Part shown: piece after piece, positions 45,382 to 57,085 of the stretch
How positions within the stretch are numbered: the stretch's first letter is position 1
How the letters are laid out: every line of letters starts with the position of its first letter
Assembly: GCF_907164915.1 (NCBI RefSeq)
Contig: NC_061866.1
Coordinates: 24,135,905-24,199,904, forward strand
DNA length: 64,000 nt
Source of the DNA: Impatiens glandulifera
Lineage: Eukaryota; Streptophyta; Magnoliopsida; Ericales; Balsaminaceae
Reading direction: 5' to 3'
Translations under genes and position numbers: made by a program
The notes under the pieces: generated by a model
What the model was told of the DNA's origin: nothing
What the model saw: only the letters and a program-made list of their open reading frames with translations
The model's database searches: none

Positions 45382-48112
45382 TGATAGGATCGACTTTATC
45401 GATAGAGACGGGGGTCTGGCTAAAGATGAAGGCTTATGAAAAACGGTTTGATAGATATCCTGTTAGGGATTAATATCTCTTTCTATTCTACGCAAACTTG
45501 TGTAAACACTTGAAACAGATTCAAGGAGGAATTGTTTACTTGGGTTTGAAGAACAAGATGAAATATGAAAAGATGACAGAAATGAAGAACACAACAATTT
45601 GTTTATGGATGTTCAGAGAAACTCTCCTACGTCACCCCTTCTTCCAACCACCGGAAGGATTCACTATAATATGATGAGAATCAAATACAGTTTACACACA
45701 CTTAGCTCACTATTGAATAGAACACTTTCTGTTCAATTACAAGATGAAGAATATCACTCAGCTAATGGTGTTTTGATTCTAGCTCTCTCTCTCGATTCAC
45801 ACACAGTACAATCAAAAAGAAGCTTCACAGAATAAGTTCAGTAAGCAAGATGATTGATTAGTTTCTCTCTCTGTAAAATCAGATTGCTTGTTCGTAAGGC
45901 AAAAGCTCAAGGTTGTTAAGGAAGATTGTCTGTTGTCCTTAGGATTGATTAAATATTGAGCAAGAGCTAACGGTCGAATCTTCAAGAATGATACGTGGCA
46001 ATCTTCCATTGGAAAGCCTCCATTGTACACAACAGGTTCTAAGCACAAAGATCGTTGCCGTACAGAACTGGTAGTGCGCCGAATATTCCATCAGGGATGT
46101 ACCTGCAAAACAGGTAATGTGAGGAAAATTCTCTTACGTGGCATTCCTTGATTGGATGCGTATAGCTGTTGTACTAATCTTCACAAGAAAATGGAGCAGA
46201 AGTAGGGTACAGTTATAGCACGTGGGTAGGAGAAATGCTAGATTCAAGCGTACTGTTTAAACTGAACATTAGACGTATTTCGGTTAGACGGATTGTGAAA
46301 ATCAGTCTAATGAAATAAGTCAACTCATTCTAATGAAAAACGTCTATTAGACCGCCTGGTCTAATAGAATTAGACTCGCGTCTAATTACAATAACCATTA
46401 GACCGGCACGTCTAACTCCACTGAGTTAGACTGCACGTCTAATTCCGGTTCTACCTCAGACTTGTCTGAAGGAGTTAGACTCACGTCTAACTTTCACTAA
46501 TTAGACCACACGTCTAATTATTCAATAACCATTAGACCGGCACGTCTAACTTCACTAAGTTAGACTACACGTTTAATTCCGGTTCTACCTCAGACTTGTC
46601 TGAAGGAGTTAGACTCACGTCTAACTTTCACTAATTAGACAACCCGTCTAATTATTCAATAATCATTAGACTGGCACGTCTAACTCCACTAAGTTAGACT
46701 GCACGTCTAATTCCGGTTCTTCCTCAGACTTGTCTGAAGGAGTTAGACTCACGTCTAACATTCACTAATTAGACCAAACGTCTAATTACAAATATATTAG
46801 ACTACACGTCTAACTCCGATGAGTTAGAATGTACATCTAATTCTATTAGACTTATGTCTAATTCTATTAGACTTACGTCTAATTCGCGTATTCATTAGAC
46901 TTGCGTCTAATTCTTTACAACTATTAGACTACACGTCTAACTCTGATTAGTTAGACTGTACGTCTAATTCTATTAGACTTACGTCTAATTCCGTGTATTC
47001 ATTAGACCATCCGTCTAATTCTTTACACATCTATTAGACTACACGTCTAACTCCGATGAGTTAGACTGTACGTCTAATTCTATTAGACTTACGTCTAATT
47101 CCGTGTATTCATTAGACCGTCCGTCTAATTCTTTACACATCTATTAGACTACACGTCTAACTCCGATGAGTTAGACTGTTTGTCTAATTCTATTAGACTT
47201 ATGTCTAATTCCGTGTATTCATTAGACTTGCGTCTAATTCTTACATCTATTAGACTACACGTCTAACTCCGATTAGTTAGACTGTACGTCTAATTCTATT
47301 AGACTTACATCTAATTCCGTGTATTCATTAGACCATCCGTCTAATTCTTTATACATCTATTAGACTACACGTCTAACTCTGATGAGTTAGACTGTACGTC
47401 TAATTCTATTAGACTTATTTCTAATTTCGTGTATTCATTAGACCATCCATTTAATTCTTTACACATCTATTAGACTACACGTCTAACTCCGATGAGTTAG
47501 ACTGTACGTTTAATTCTATTAGACTTACGTCTAATTCCGTGTATTCATTAGACTTGCGTCTAATTCTTTACATCTATTAGACTACACGTCTAACTCCAAT
47601 GAGTTAGACTGTACGTCTAATTCTATTAGACATACGTCTAATTTCGTATATTCATTAGACCATCCGTCTAATTCTTTACTCATCTAATAGACTACACGCC
47701 TAACTCCGATGAGTTAGACTGTACGTCTAATTCTATTAGACTTACGTCTTATTCCGTATATTCATTAGACCATTCGTCTAATTCTTTACACATCTATTAG
47801 ACTACACGTCTAATTCCGAATATATTAGACTTACGTCTAATTTCCTTAGACTCACGTCTAATATCGTGTACCTATTAGATCGTCCGTCTAATTTATACGT
47901 CTATTAGACTGCACATCTAACTCCGATGAGTTAGACTGTGCGTCTAATTCTATGCGAATGAAAATCAAGATCGGTCTAATGACCCTCATTAGATCCAAGT
48001 CTAGTAACATATTGTCCCAATACACCTGTATCGAAACTCATAAATTATTTCATCATCAAAATATCAGTGGGTAAATTATTTCAACACTTAGTCAAAATAA
48101 TTTGACCCAACA
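45382..48112 (-). mobile_element. Solo LTR of family A, 2,731 bp
   Basis: A single family A LTR, from TGATAGGATC to GACCCAACA, in the same orientation as element 1. AATTC flanks both sides, and no internal sequence is attached, which shows removal of one LTR and the interior by recombination between LTRs. It has the conserved promoter block GGTACAGTTATAGCACGTGG near 46,207 and the longest array of the copies in this window. Confidence 0.95.
46268..48005. repeat. Expanded inverted-repeat array in the solo LTR
   Basis: About 1.74 kb of TTAGAC-N-GTCTAA units. From about 46,930 to 47,810 a higher-order unit of 106-111 bp repeats about eight times; the anchor CTCCGATGAG and its variants lie at 47,051, 47,161, 47,267, 47,377, 47,487, 47,593 and 47,704. 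The left part (46,370-46,790) uses a different unit built around GGTTCTACCTCAGACTTGTC. Confidence 0.9.
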
Positions 48113-48117
48113 AATTC
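48113..48117. other. Target site duplication AATTC (right)
   Basis: Identical to 45,377-45,381. Confidence 0.9.
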
Positions 48118-48240
48118 AATATCAATTTGTGTAAGAATCAATGAGAGAATCTCATTCATTCCAAAACATGAATTTAACTCTCTATCACTAAAGAAACGAT
48201 TAATGTATCGATCAACATCGAGTTGTGGCAGTCGAGACAT
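48118..48240 (-). pseudogene. 5' part of an unrecognised frame split by the solo LTR
   Basis: From an ATG at 48,240 the minus strand is open to the LTR insertion point, beginning MSRLPQLDVDRYINRFF. If the LTR and one AATTC copy are ignored, the same frame continues at 45,376 for about 15 more codons before a TAG. That the frame is kept across the insertion fits an older coding sequence into which the LTR jumped. I do not recognise the protein. Confidence 0.4.
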
Positions 48241-48244
48241 TTCT

Positions 48245-49370
48245 TAAAAAATAAACGAAAAAATTATCATTAGGTTTTCATCGTTTTAGTTTTAAGAATA
48301 GTTATAATTTTTTTTTTGGCATCTATTTCTTCTAGCATTCAAAACATGTAGCAAGGATATCATGCATATTTCTTTACGACAATTGTTGCTATAATCAAGA
48401 AAAAAATGAGATGAGAAATTAGATGTATCTTAGTGTTTTAACACTACATCATGGACACATGTACCTGCTAGTATAGATAATATCATTTAGATACTTTTGT
48501 CTACACAACTTCAATATATAAAGATATTTAAGCATGTGTAACTTGGAAGCAATTAAGTGTAATTTATCCTTATTTCTACCTAGTTCTAAAATCTAGAGGT
48601 AAACTATGCAATCAAGCAACTATGCAATATCAATCATCACATTCAACAATGACACCAAATAAAGAATGAAAATCAATAGAACAAATTACTTGGAATCGAA
48701 AATGAGGTTATAATATATCAAAGACCTAACAAATCCTATATGAGTACCTTGGAAAGATGTTATAAGAGTAGTAGAAACAAGTAGTATAGCTGAAAAAGGT
48801 TTTGATAGCGAGAATCCTTCCAATGCGATGGTTTATTCAAGCAAGGACACAATTACTTTGAGGCAATTAATATGTTCTCTCTTGTGGTTATGGTAGATAA
48901 GAAATAGTTAGGATAAATAGAACCAAATTTCACAATTTATATCAAGTGTTAAAGCTGAATTGGTCATTTGAACATTTCATGGGCCTTCCGGTTTTCGACG
49001 AATCGGGTCCGTCTTTCATCTAATAAGATTGTGCTTGGGATCATTGGAAATCCCTTCATGAGGCCCACACTTTTTGTTTTAATTTTGTGAAAAACAAATT
49101 AGAGACACTCATGTCATTTGGAAATTAAATTTCCATACACCTTTGGCTCTTCCTTTTAGCAGTTGATTGGGCAGTGAATTAGTTAGAGCTCTCCCAGTCC
49201 AATCAGGTTGAGTCACGGGTTATTCATGATGTCGTTGGAAAGATACACTCAAGGGATAAAACATAGAGAGAAAAATCTCCAAATGAGATGGATCATAATA
49301 CCCTTGATATTCAAATGAACACGCATTGCCCAACATGGCTACGGATGGCCTCATGTGTGTTTTGGTCGGA
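48245..49370. other. Intergenic spacer
   Basis: No coding region or repeat family was recognised. Confidence 0.5.
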
Positions 49371-49374
49371 TGAT

Positions 49375-50890
49375 ACGTTAGAATTTTAAACTAATTCCAT
49401 TAATTAAATGAAAATATAAATTTGGATAAATAAATTAAATGTAATTTAATCCAAATAAATATAAATTCATATCTAATTCAAATGTGAATTTTGGGTGAAA
49501 TTTAATGCCAATGGATAAGATCGAATGTCAATAGTCTTGAAATGTCAATAGTCAAATAATGGCAGAACTTAATGGCAAATAATTGATAAATGAATTTATT
49601 GTGATATTTACAGTTATAAATATCCCCTCATGTTAAAACTCATAAAATATCTCACATATCTTTTTTCACTGCGATAAGCTCCAACAAAAGGGGAGACGGT
49701 GGCACTATTTTAAGGGAAATGTGATAAGCATATGCCTCAAATCAATATTGTATTCTGGTGATTTTGTTTTTTGTAATATTATATTTAATTAATTAATTTT
49801 TAGCATCATTTATATATATTTATAATATTTCAAAACAAGATTTCTAACAATCTTAAAACAGTTTTATGTGTTAAGTTATTAAGTTGCTTTTGCAGTCGAA
49901 AATCTTTGTCTTTGATGTTTCAAAAATACGAGTTGCGATATTATAAAAGAGATGATGAACCATTTCAACAAGCTGAAATTATTCATTTTAAAGAGGAAAA
50001 GAATCGACTATTAAAAATAAGTCATTATTATTCACGTATATATATGTTAATCATTAACATTTTTTCCTTGTGTTGTTAAAAGCATAATTTAATAAGCTAA
50101 TATATGTTACATATAAATTTTTTCAAGAAAAAGTGTATATTCAATATATAAACGTTATCTTGAAATAAATTAGATAAACAATAATTTATTTATTTTTTTA
50201 ATTAAAAGTTTGATAGTTACTAAAATTATGATTAATAATAAATTAAATGTTAGTAAAAGATTAGCTTATAATTTAGAAAATATAATGACTATATATATAT
50301 TAATAGTAATTATAATTAATTATAATTGAAACATATGGGTTTCAGTTTTAAAATAATTAATATAATATATACATCCTTAAATTAATTAAGCATTATAATT
50401 AATAAGAATATGGTATAATAATTACTAAATAAAGATAGATGATTTATTTATTACATGTATATATATACATTATTTTATATACTAGATTTTTTATTATGGT
50501 GTTAAGATATCATTTTTAAATGTGTATATATTTCCTTGTTGACAGAGTTGAGTCAAGAAAAAATAATAAATTCTTCTAATTAAAGGAAATAGAATGTCGT
50601 AATAGTGATAAAGTTGGACACCAAAAAGATGAAGAGTTGTGTAGATTGAAGTTGAAGAGCCAAACAAAACTCATAATTATGCTGTATTAATAGAGTCTGT
50701 GACTATTTGGTTCTAGATCTCAATAATAAGATCTTGTTTGATTTGGTCTCACAAGAAAAAATCTTAATTGATTTGAGAAATGATGTGGCATATGTGCGGA
50801 CATCATCGGATGCAAACGTGCAACCAAAATTAAATGTTAAAACGCATTCGGCCAAAGATGCTTGATACATTATGATTTCTTTTGTATAAA
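49375..50890 (+). mobile_element. Old copia remnant (family C): LTR-like start and gag scrap
   Basis: GTTAGAATTTTAAACTAATT at about 49,375 and the AATTCAAATGTGAATT blocks after it match the family C LTR near 54,460. A TATAAATATCCCC block at about 49,612 corresponds to the TTAATATCCC block at 54,967. At about 50,780-50,890 a segment with CGGATGCAAACGTGCAACC and ACATTATGATTTCT matches the gag scrap at 55,665-55,745. Sequence between is AT-rich. Boundaries are uncertain. Confidence 0.45.
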
Positions 50891-50894
50891 TCAT

Positions 50895-53800
50895 GTGACA
50901 TTATGATTAATATTTTTTTATTAAATATTCTAATTTCTTTTATAAATATAATACGTTAAAATGAATAATTTAATTGATTCAACAATATAGTTTCTTAGAT
51001 AGAGATTATGTGAATAATTGTTTGTATATGAACAAACATTATAATCTCTTATATATAAATTATGTATGAAGGATTTATTCAATTAAATATTCACAATAAA
51101 AGTTATCGTATTAATTTAATGATAAATATAATACAAGTATTGTGTGATAATCTCTTGATTAAAAAATGGGCCATAAATTTTCCGGGTTGATTTAATGATA
51201 AGTACTAGGCCATAAATTTTCCGGGTTGATTCAGGTTCGACATAGTTTCACCTTAGTTGTTGACCGTTAGTGCTCCTAGCGTGTGAGCACCACTATCCAA
51301 CATCGGCCGCCACACATCGACTTGCACAATGCTTTTTCGACACCTTCGGGTAAAAAGAATTATATTCTTCTCTTGGCCTCTAAAGCATTTTCCTGAAAAA
51401 ACATTAAAGTACATATTATAGTCAAAATTCACCATTTTTCGAGGTCGTCGTTGAGATGGTGTCAGATTATTTAAATTTTAAGTTACCTCGCCCAAAAGTT
51501 ACCTCGCCCAAAATTCACCATTTTTCAAGAGTTACCTCACCCAAAAGTGAGATGAGGAGCTAAAAATAGGATTCTAGCAAAGTGCATGTAGCTTTTTAAG
51601 AAATTAGGAAAGAAAATAATTCCAGAAATTCTGTTTTGAGGGTCTGATGTTTGGTGACGTGTAGGAAAGGGCATCTGCGCTATGGACCAAACGCCCGTCC
51701 TGACGGGAGGTCTCTACTACGAAAAAGTATGTCATTCGAAACGTGAAGATCATTACACTTTTGTTTGAGTTCAAAAATATGATGGTTCATCTAAGGTTAT
51801 AGCATATGTCTAAAAGGGACTATTCTTATTATATTTCTAAAAGTGAGTCTAGAAAAATTGAAAATATTAGGTGAAGTGTAGTATCACAATAGAGCATAAA
51901 ATAAAGAAGAAATATGAACTTGTACAAATTGTGATTTTCAAACATGGAAATCGAAAGTGGAGAAAAATATAAGAAATGTGTAGGAAATTTCCTCCTGTTT
52001 TAGAGTTATGGAACTCAAGTTATGATATTCCAAAATTGGTGAAAGTTGAGGAAAATTTTTTAGACTAGTCCTAAAATTAAGAAATTATTTGTTTTGGTTA
52101 GATGAAATGTTCTATATTGTTTTATATTTTTTCAGATATTTTTAAAAAAATTAAGCCTTTAAAAGAGAAAAAGAATCAAAATAATTAAAAAAAAAACCTT
52201 GAGGAGGCCTAGAATCTGCATGCTCAGTTTGACATTAGTTTAGGAGGTAGCTCGGGAGCTCGCACATGCGTAGATGGTAGCCTCGGGTGGTTCGCCGTAG
52301 GCTCAGGAGAATCATCAGACAACAAGAAATTCGAAGAAGGGTTGGGATCGTCCGAGGCTAGGCTTGGGATGTGCCTATGTACGAGGCTAATATGGCAAGA
52401 GGTCGGGGATCGAGCCCCCCAACAAGTTTCATTTAACTTCTTTCATTTCTTTAACGTTCCTTTCAATGACAAGATTGTAAATAAGTCTTCATATTTTTCA
52501 TTTTGACCATAAGTTCCTTATTGATTTGCCCCTAGATAACTACTCATTAATTGAATTGCCATGCAAGTTCCTAAATGACTAAACAGGATAAATATAAAAA
52601 ATACACAAACAATTATCGGATAGAATCACTCATCCAAGTAATGAATTGATGAACTATATATATTTTATTTTAAAATCAAATTACGTAGCTTAAGAGAACT
52701 TACAGTTGCTAAGAATCACTTATGAATCGATAAAAGTAAGTGTTCAAGCTTTAGGAGAGCTAGTGAGGCTTGATATGGTACCGGTTAGAACTTTGGCGAG
52801 AAGATTGCTTGGAAATGAAAGAGGCAGATAAAGAATGAATTGGTTGCTTTGACTTCTCTTTAGAATTGGTTTTCCCTTTTGGTTGTGGGAGGAAATTTGT
52901 CTTTTATAGTTAGATATAGGGTTAGTTCTAGGTAATCTACCAAACTTGGGTGCTAATTTGGAGGGTAAAATTACAGTTATCCAATTAGTATCCGCATTGA
53001 TGTTGGGACCATGGAAAAGCCTATCAACAAGGCTTTCTTTCTTTTGGTAGGCAGTTTTCCCGGACATGGGAAAGGAATTGATCGTTATGTGTTTACCCTG
53101 GTACGTTCTCTACTCTAAGTATTTGACCATTTAAATATAACATTTATGTCTTAACTTTTATTATAAACTATAAACTATCATTTAACATGTGTCTATTCTA
53201 TCAGGTATAGGGATGACAATAAACGGAATAAATCCAGAAATTATATTTAGGGTAGGCTTCAAAAATAAAATGAAAAAAACTTAGGAATTGACTTTAAAAT
53301 AAAAATTATAATTTAAAATAATTAAATTTAAAATTGTCACATTAATGAATAGGTAACTAATATAACCTTCATTAAAATTTTGTCATACAAAACTTAAACT
53401 TTTATAATATTTGAAGATATATCTCACATAAATAATTGTCAAATGAAAAACTTGTAACACTTTTAAATTTATAAATAAGTAAGTTATATATTTATAACTA
53501 ATAATTATAAGAAATTATGAAATAAAAAATTTTCTTTATCTCAAATATGTATAATTTTTATGGAAATAAAATATTTAAAGAATGACACGACCAAATTATG
53601 CAGATATGGAACTATATGAACCTAAAATTCAAAGTCATATATATGTTAGTGTTGATTTCAAACAATAATGAGTTAGTGATGAATTTAATCCTTGCTCAAT
53701 TGGAAATTATCATTTGTTTCACATTTGAAATCCAAGTGATAAATTTTATTTGTAAAATAAATCTTATTTTATTTATATAATTTTTTATAGTTTATCCTAC

Positions 53801-54455
53801 TATTATTAGTATAATAAATTATTATATATATATATAGACACTCTGAAAAATATAATACCTGTCACAATCTGTTTTATTGAAAATATTTAAAAAATATTAT
53901 TTACTCACTCCTCACACTTTTTTTAGTGAATCTCTCCGCTATAAAAACAATCCACTCGAAGCAATAAAAAACGTAAACAAAAATTGTTTTTTACAAACTA
54001 TTGTTCTTTTTCTCAAATAATAAACCATGATATCAAATCTTTTGAATCCCAATTAGCTCACGATTCGAAAAAATCAATGCATTAACTATCCCTGGTTACC
54101 AATTCAAACCGTACTTGACCCATTCAATAATTAATCAACCATGTATAATCTGCTTCACTTAATAAGAACCCCAAAAAAAGGTTTATTTTGCAAACTACTC
54201 CTTTTTTCTTCAAATATTGAACCAATATTTCAAATTACTTCACGATTAGAAACAAACAATGCATTTAACCATTATTGAATCAATTAAACTCAAACCTAGT
54301 CAACAAATTCTTCAATTAATCAACCAAAATATCAACTCGAATCAATGATAAACTCAGATGTTCATTTTTCAAACTGTTTTTTCTTCTTAAAATAATCAAC
54401 AAAGATACCAAATCTTGAAATCAGGTCAATCCAAATCAGCTCACAATTTCAAACA
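50895..54455. other. Intergenic spacer with no recognised gene
   Basis: A 107-codon minus-strand frame at 53,067-52,744 has no known motif. Near 51,425-51,555 the segments GTTACCTCGCCCAAAA and AATTCACCATTTTTC occur more than once, a small local duplication. A GC-richer patch at 52,200-52,430 could be LTR debris, but no end was found. Confidence 0.45.
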
Positions 54456-55445
54456 AATTTTTTATTTATTAAAATTAAACTAATTCCATTAATTAAATAT
54501 AAATAATATTTGGAAAAATAAAATTTACACCAAATTCAAATGTAAATTAAGTGTTAAACTAATCTAAATAAAATTCACATGATATTCAAATATGAATTAA
54601 AGTAAAATTAATCCAAATAAAATTCACATTAAATTCAAATGTGAATTAAAATGAAATTAATCCAAATGAAATTCACATTAAATTCAATTGTGAATTAAGA
54701 TGAATTTTAATCCAAATGAAATTCACATCACATTCATTATCACATTCATTGTGAATTAAATTTGTTAATTGTTATAATTAACATTAATACCTTGAATGAG
54801 ACAATTAACAAATGGTGTTAATTGCTTTTATAACTACAAAATACTTATTGTTATATGTAACTTGTAAGGATGATGAAAAGGTAAGCAAGAATAACAGTTG
54901 GATGAATGAATGATGAATTAGTGGTCGTTGGACTAAAGAATTGATTATGAGTTTAATTTCAACTATTAATATCCCTGTATTTTTCTCCACACATTATCTT
55001 ATCACTTCTCACTCTGGAATTCTAAAAGTCATTCCTTGTTCTTGTGAGTATTATTGTGAGTGTTCTTGTGAGTGTTCTTCGAGTTTCTTGACTCGGTCAT
55101 TTATGTGTGAAATCCAGTGATTGTGATTCATGTACTTTTGTCTAGATCGTTGTTGTAGTGGTTTTTCTGTGCTAAATTATTGCAGGTTTTGTTGTATCCT
55201 AGGAAGCAGTCACCGATGAAACGTTCCAGCATAAACGAGAGACAGTGAAACTGTTTTAAGAGAACTATGATTTCACATGCCTTAGAGAAAACGAGAAGAT
55301 TTTTCTTCATCTCATTGCATAATCTATTATATCTGTTCTATTATCATTTTATTTTATTTATATATTATTTACGTTTAATTGTTACAAGATAAGATTAACA
55401 AAAATCAAAAATAGTCTCAAATATTACTTATCTTAGATTCTTACA
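54456..55445 (+). repeat. LTR-like sequence of copia family C
   Basis: Starts near AAACTAATTCCATTAATTAA and precedes a gag remnant by about 50 bp, as a 5' LTR should. The end is tentatively at TTCTTACA (55,445). A clear primer site was not found, so the boundaries are provisional. Confidence 0.45.
54521..54755. repeat. 49-bp minisatellite, about five copies
   Basis: Units with AAATTCACATTAAATTCAAA, GTGAATTAA and TTAATCCAAATG start at about 54,523, 54,571, 54,620, 54,669 and 54,719, spaced 48-50 bp. It lies within the family C LTR-like sequence. Confidence 0.85.
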
Positions 55446-55494
55446 CGATTCTAGTTTTATTTCAGAAACGACTGCCGAAACACCTACTTCCAAC

Positions 55495-55939
55495 ATGACG
55501 ATACTAGTTCCCACTAACCATCTGGATAAGCCAGAAAAGTTTGATGGCTCAAACTTTAAGAGATGATAGTAGAAGATGTTCTTCTACCACACGACCTTGA
55601 GTCTCGCGCAATTTCTCACGGAGGATCCTCCCACTCCTAAAATCGATGATCCAGATGTGGCTTCATCGTCGTATGCAAACGTGCATCTGAAAGTTGAGGT
55701 GCAAGCGGCTTCGTCCATTGATACTTGACACCATTATGATTTCTATGGCAATCTCTTGAACGTAAGTACAAACCAAAGATGCGGGTGCAAAAAATTTTAT
55801 GGTCAATCAATTTTTGGACTAAAAAATGGTAGATTCAAGACCGGTCATTAAACAAGTTCAAGAAATCCAAGTTATTTTGCACGAAATTCATACCAAGGGA
55901 TTGCATTTGGGAGAAACTGTTGTGATTCATACCAAGTTA
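55495..55939 (+). pseudogene. Gag N-terminus of a family C copia element, interrupted
   Basis: From ATG at 55,495 the frame reads HLDKPEKFDGSNFKR, then three consecutive stops where related gags have Trp-Gln-Gln, then KMFFYHTTLSLAQFLTEDPP. After a gap the RFLDFKMVDS-type block appears as KMVDSRPVIKQVQEIQVILH, with ILHEIHTKGLHLGE following. These are the UBN2-type Gag blocks of common plant copia elements. The sequence stops at 55,939, where the LTR of element 3 has inserted. Confidence 0.8.
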
Positions 55940-56048
55940 TGTGTTGAAATAGTTTGACTATTGTGATTTTGATGATGAAATGACTTATGCGCTTTGATGC
56001 AGGTGTATCGAAATCATAGTTCATGAGACTTGGCTCTAATGAGGCTTA

Positions 56049-57022
56049 TTAGACCGATTTGACATTAGATGCACATAATTAGACGTGCAGTCTAACTCGC
56101 GGAATTAGACGTGTAGTCTAATGTATACGGAATTAGACGTGTAGTCTAACTAAGTGGAGTTAGACGTGCAGTCTAATGTATACAGAATTAGATGTGTAGT
56201 CTAACTTAGTGGAGTTAGACGTGCAGTCTAATGTATACGGAATTACACGTGCAGTCTAACTCAATGGAGTTAGACGTGCAGTCTAATGTATACAGAATTA
56301 GACGTGCAGTCTAACTTAGTGGAGTTAGACGTGCGGTTTAATATATACGGAATTAGACGTGCAGTCTAACTCAGTGGATTTAGACGTGCAGTCTAATATA
56401 TACGGAATTAGACGTACAGTCTAACTCAGCGGAGTTAGACGTGTAGTCTATTGGATTGTGAAAGTTAGACGTGTAGTTTAACTCCTTCAGACAAGTCTGA
56501 AGTAGAACTGGAATTAGACGTGCAGTCTAACTCAGTGGAGTTAAACGTGTAGTCTAATGGTTAGTGAATGATTAGACGTGAAGTCTAATTAGTAAAAGTT
56601 AGACGTGTAGTTTAACTCCTTTAGACAAGTCTGAAGCAGAACCGGAATTAGACATGTAGTCTAACTCAGTGGAGTTAGACGTGTAGTCTAATGGTTTGTG
56701 AATGATTAGACGTGATGTCTAATTAGTGATAGTTAGAGGAGGTCTTCTAACTCCTTCAGACAAGTCTGAAGTAGAACCGGAATTAGACATGCAGTCTAAC
56801 TCAGTGGAGTTAGACGTGCAGTCTAATGGTTAGTGAATGATTAGACGTGAAGTCTAATTAGTGAAAGTTAGACATGTAGTCTAACTCATTCAGATTAGTC
56901 TGAAGTGATTGTAATTAGACGTAAGTCTAATCCCATTAGACCAGGTAGGTCTAATGGATTTCGCTCTTATACAGGGATGTTTAATTTCATTAGACGAGGT
57001 CGTCTAACTGAAATACGTCTAA
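56049..57022. repeat. Inverted-repeat array in the element 3 LTR
   Basis: Units such as TTAGACGTGCAGTCTAA alternate with linkers CTCAGTGGAG and TGTATACGGA in the left part. In the right part larger units include TTCAGACAAGTCTGAAG and GAACCGGAATTAGAC. The arms TTAGAC/GTCTAA are the same as in the other copies, but linkers and loops form subfamily-specific higher-order units. Confidence 0.9.
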
Positions 57023-57060
57023 TGTTCAGCTTAAGCAGTATGCTTGAAGCTAGCACCCGC

Positions 57061-57085
57061 CTACCCACGTGCTATAACTGTACTC
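57061..57085 (+). promoter_or_regulatory. Conserved G-box and TATA-like segment of the family A LTR
   Basis: CACGTG at 57,066-57,071 is followed at once by CTATAACTGTAC. The same block, inverted, is present in the solo LTR (near 46,207-46,231) and the element 1 5' LTR (18,891-18,915), and with one change in the element 1 3' LTR. It lies just downstream of the array. A core promoter is the natural reading, but no transcript start is shown. Confidence 0.5.

Noticed and set aside
52744..53067. 107-codon minus-strand frame as a gene
   Set aside because: No motif, homologous neighbour or gene structure supports it.
10628..57022. Telomere-like or centromere satellite reading of TTAGAC units
   Set aside because: The unit is not TTTAGGG, and every array lies within an LTR with defined ends.
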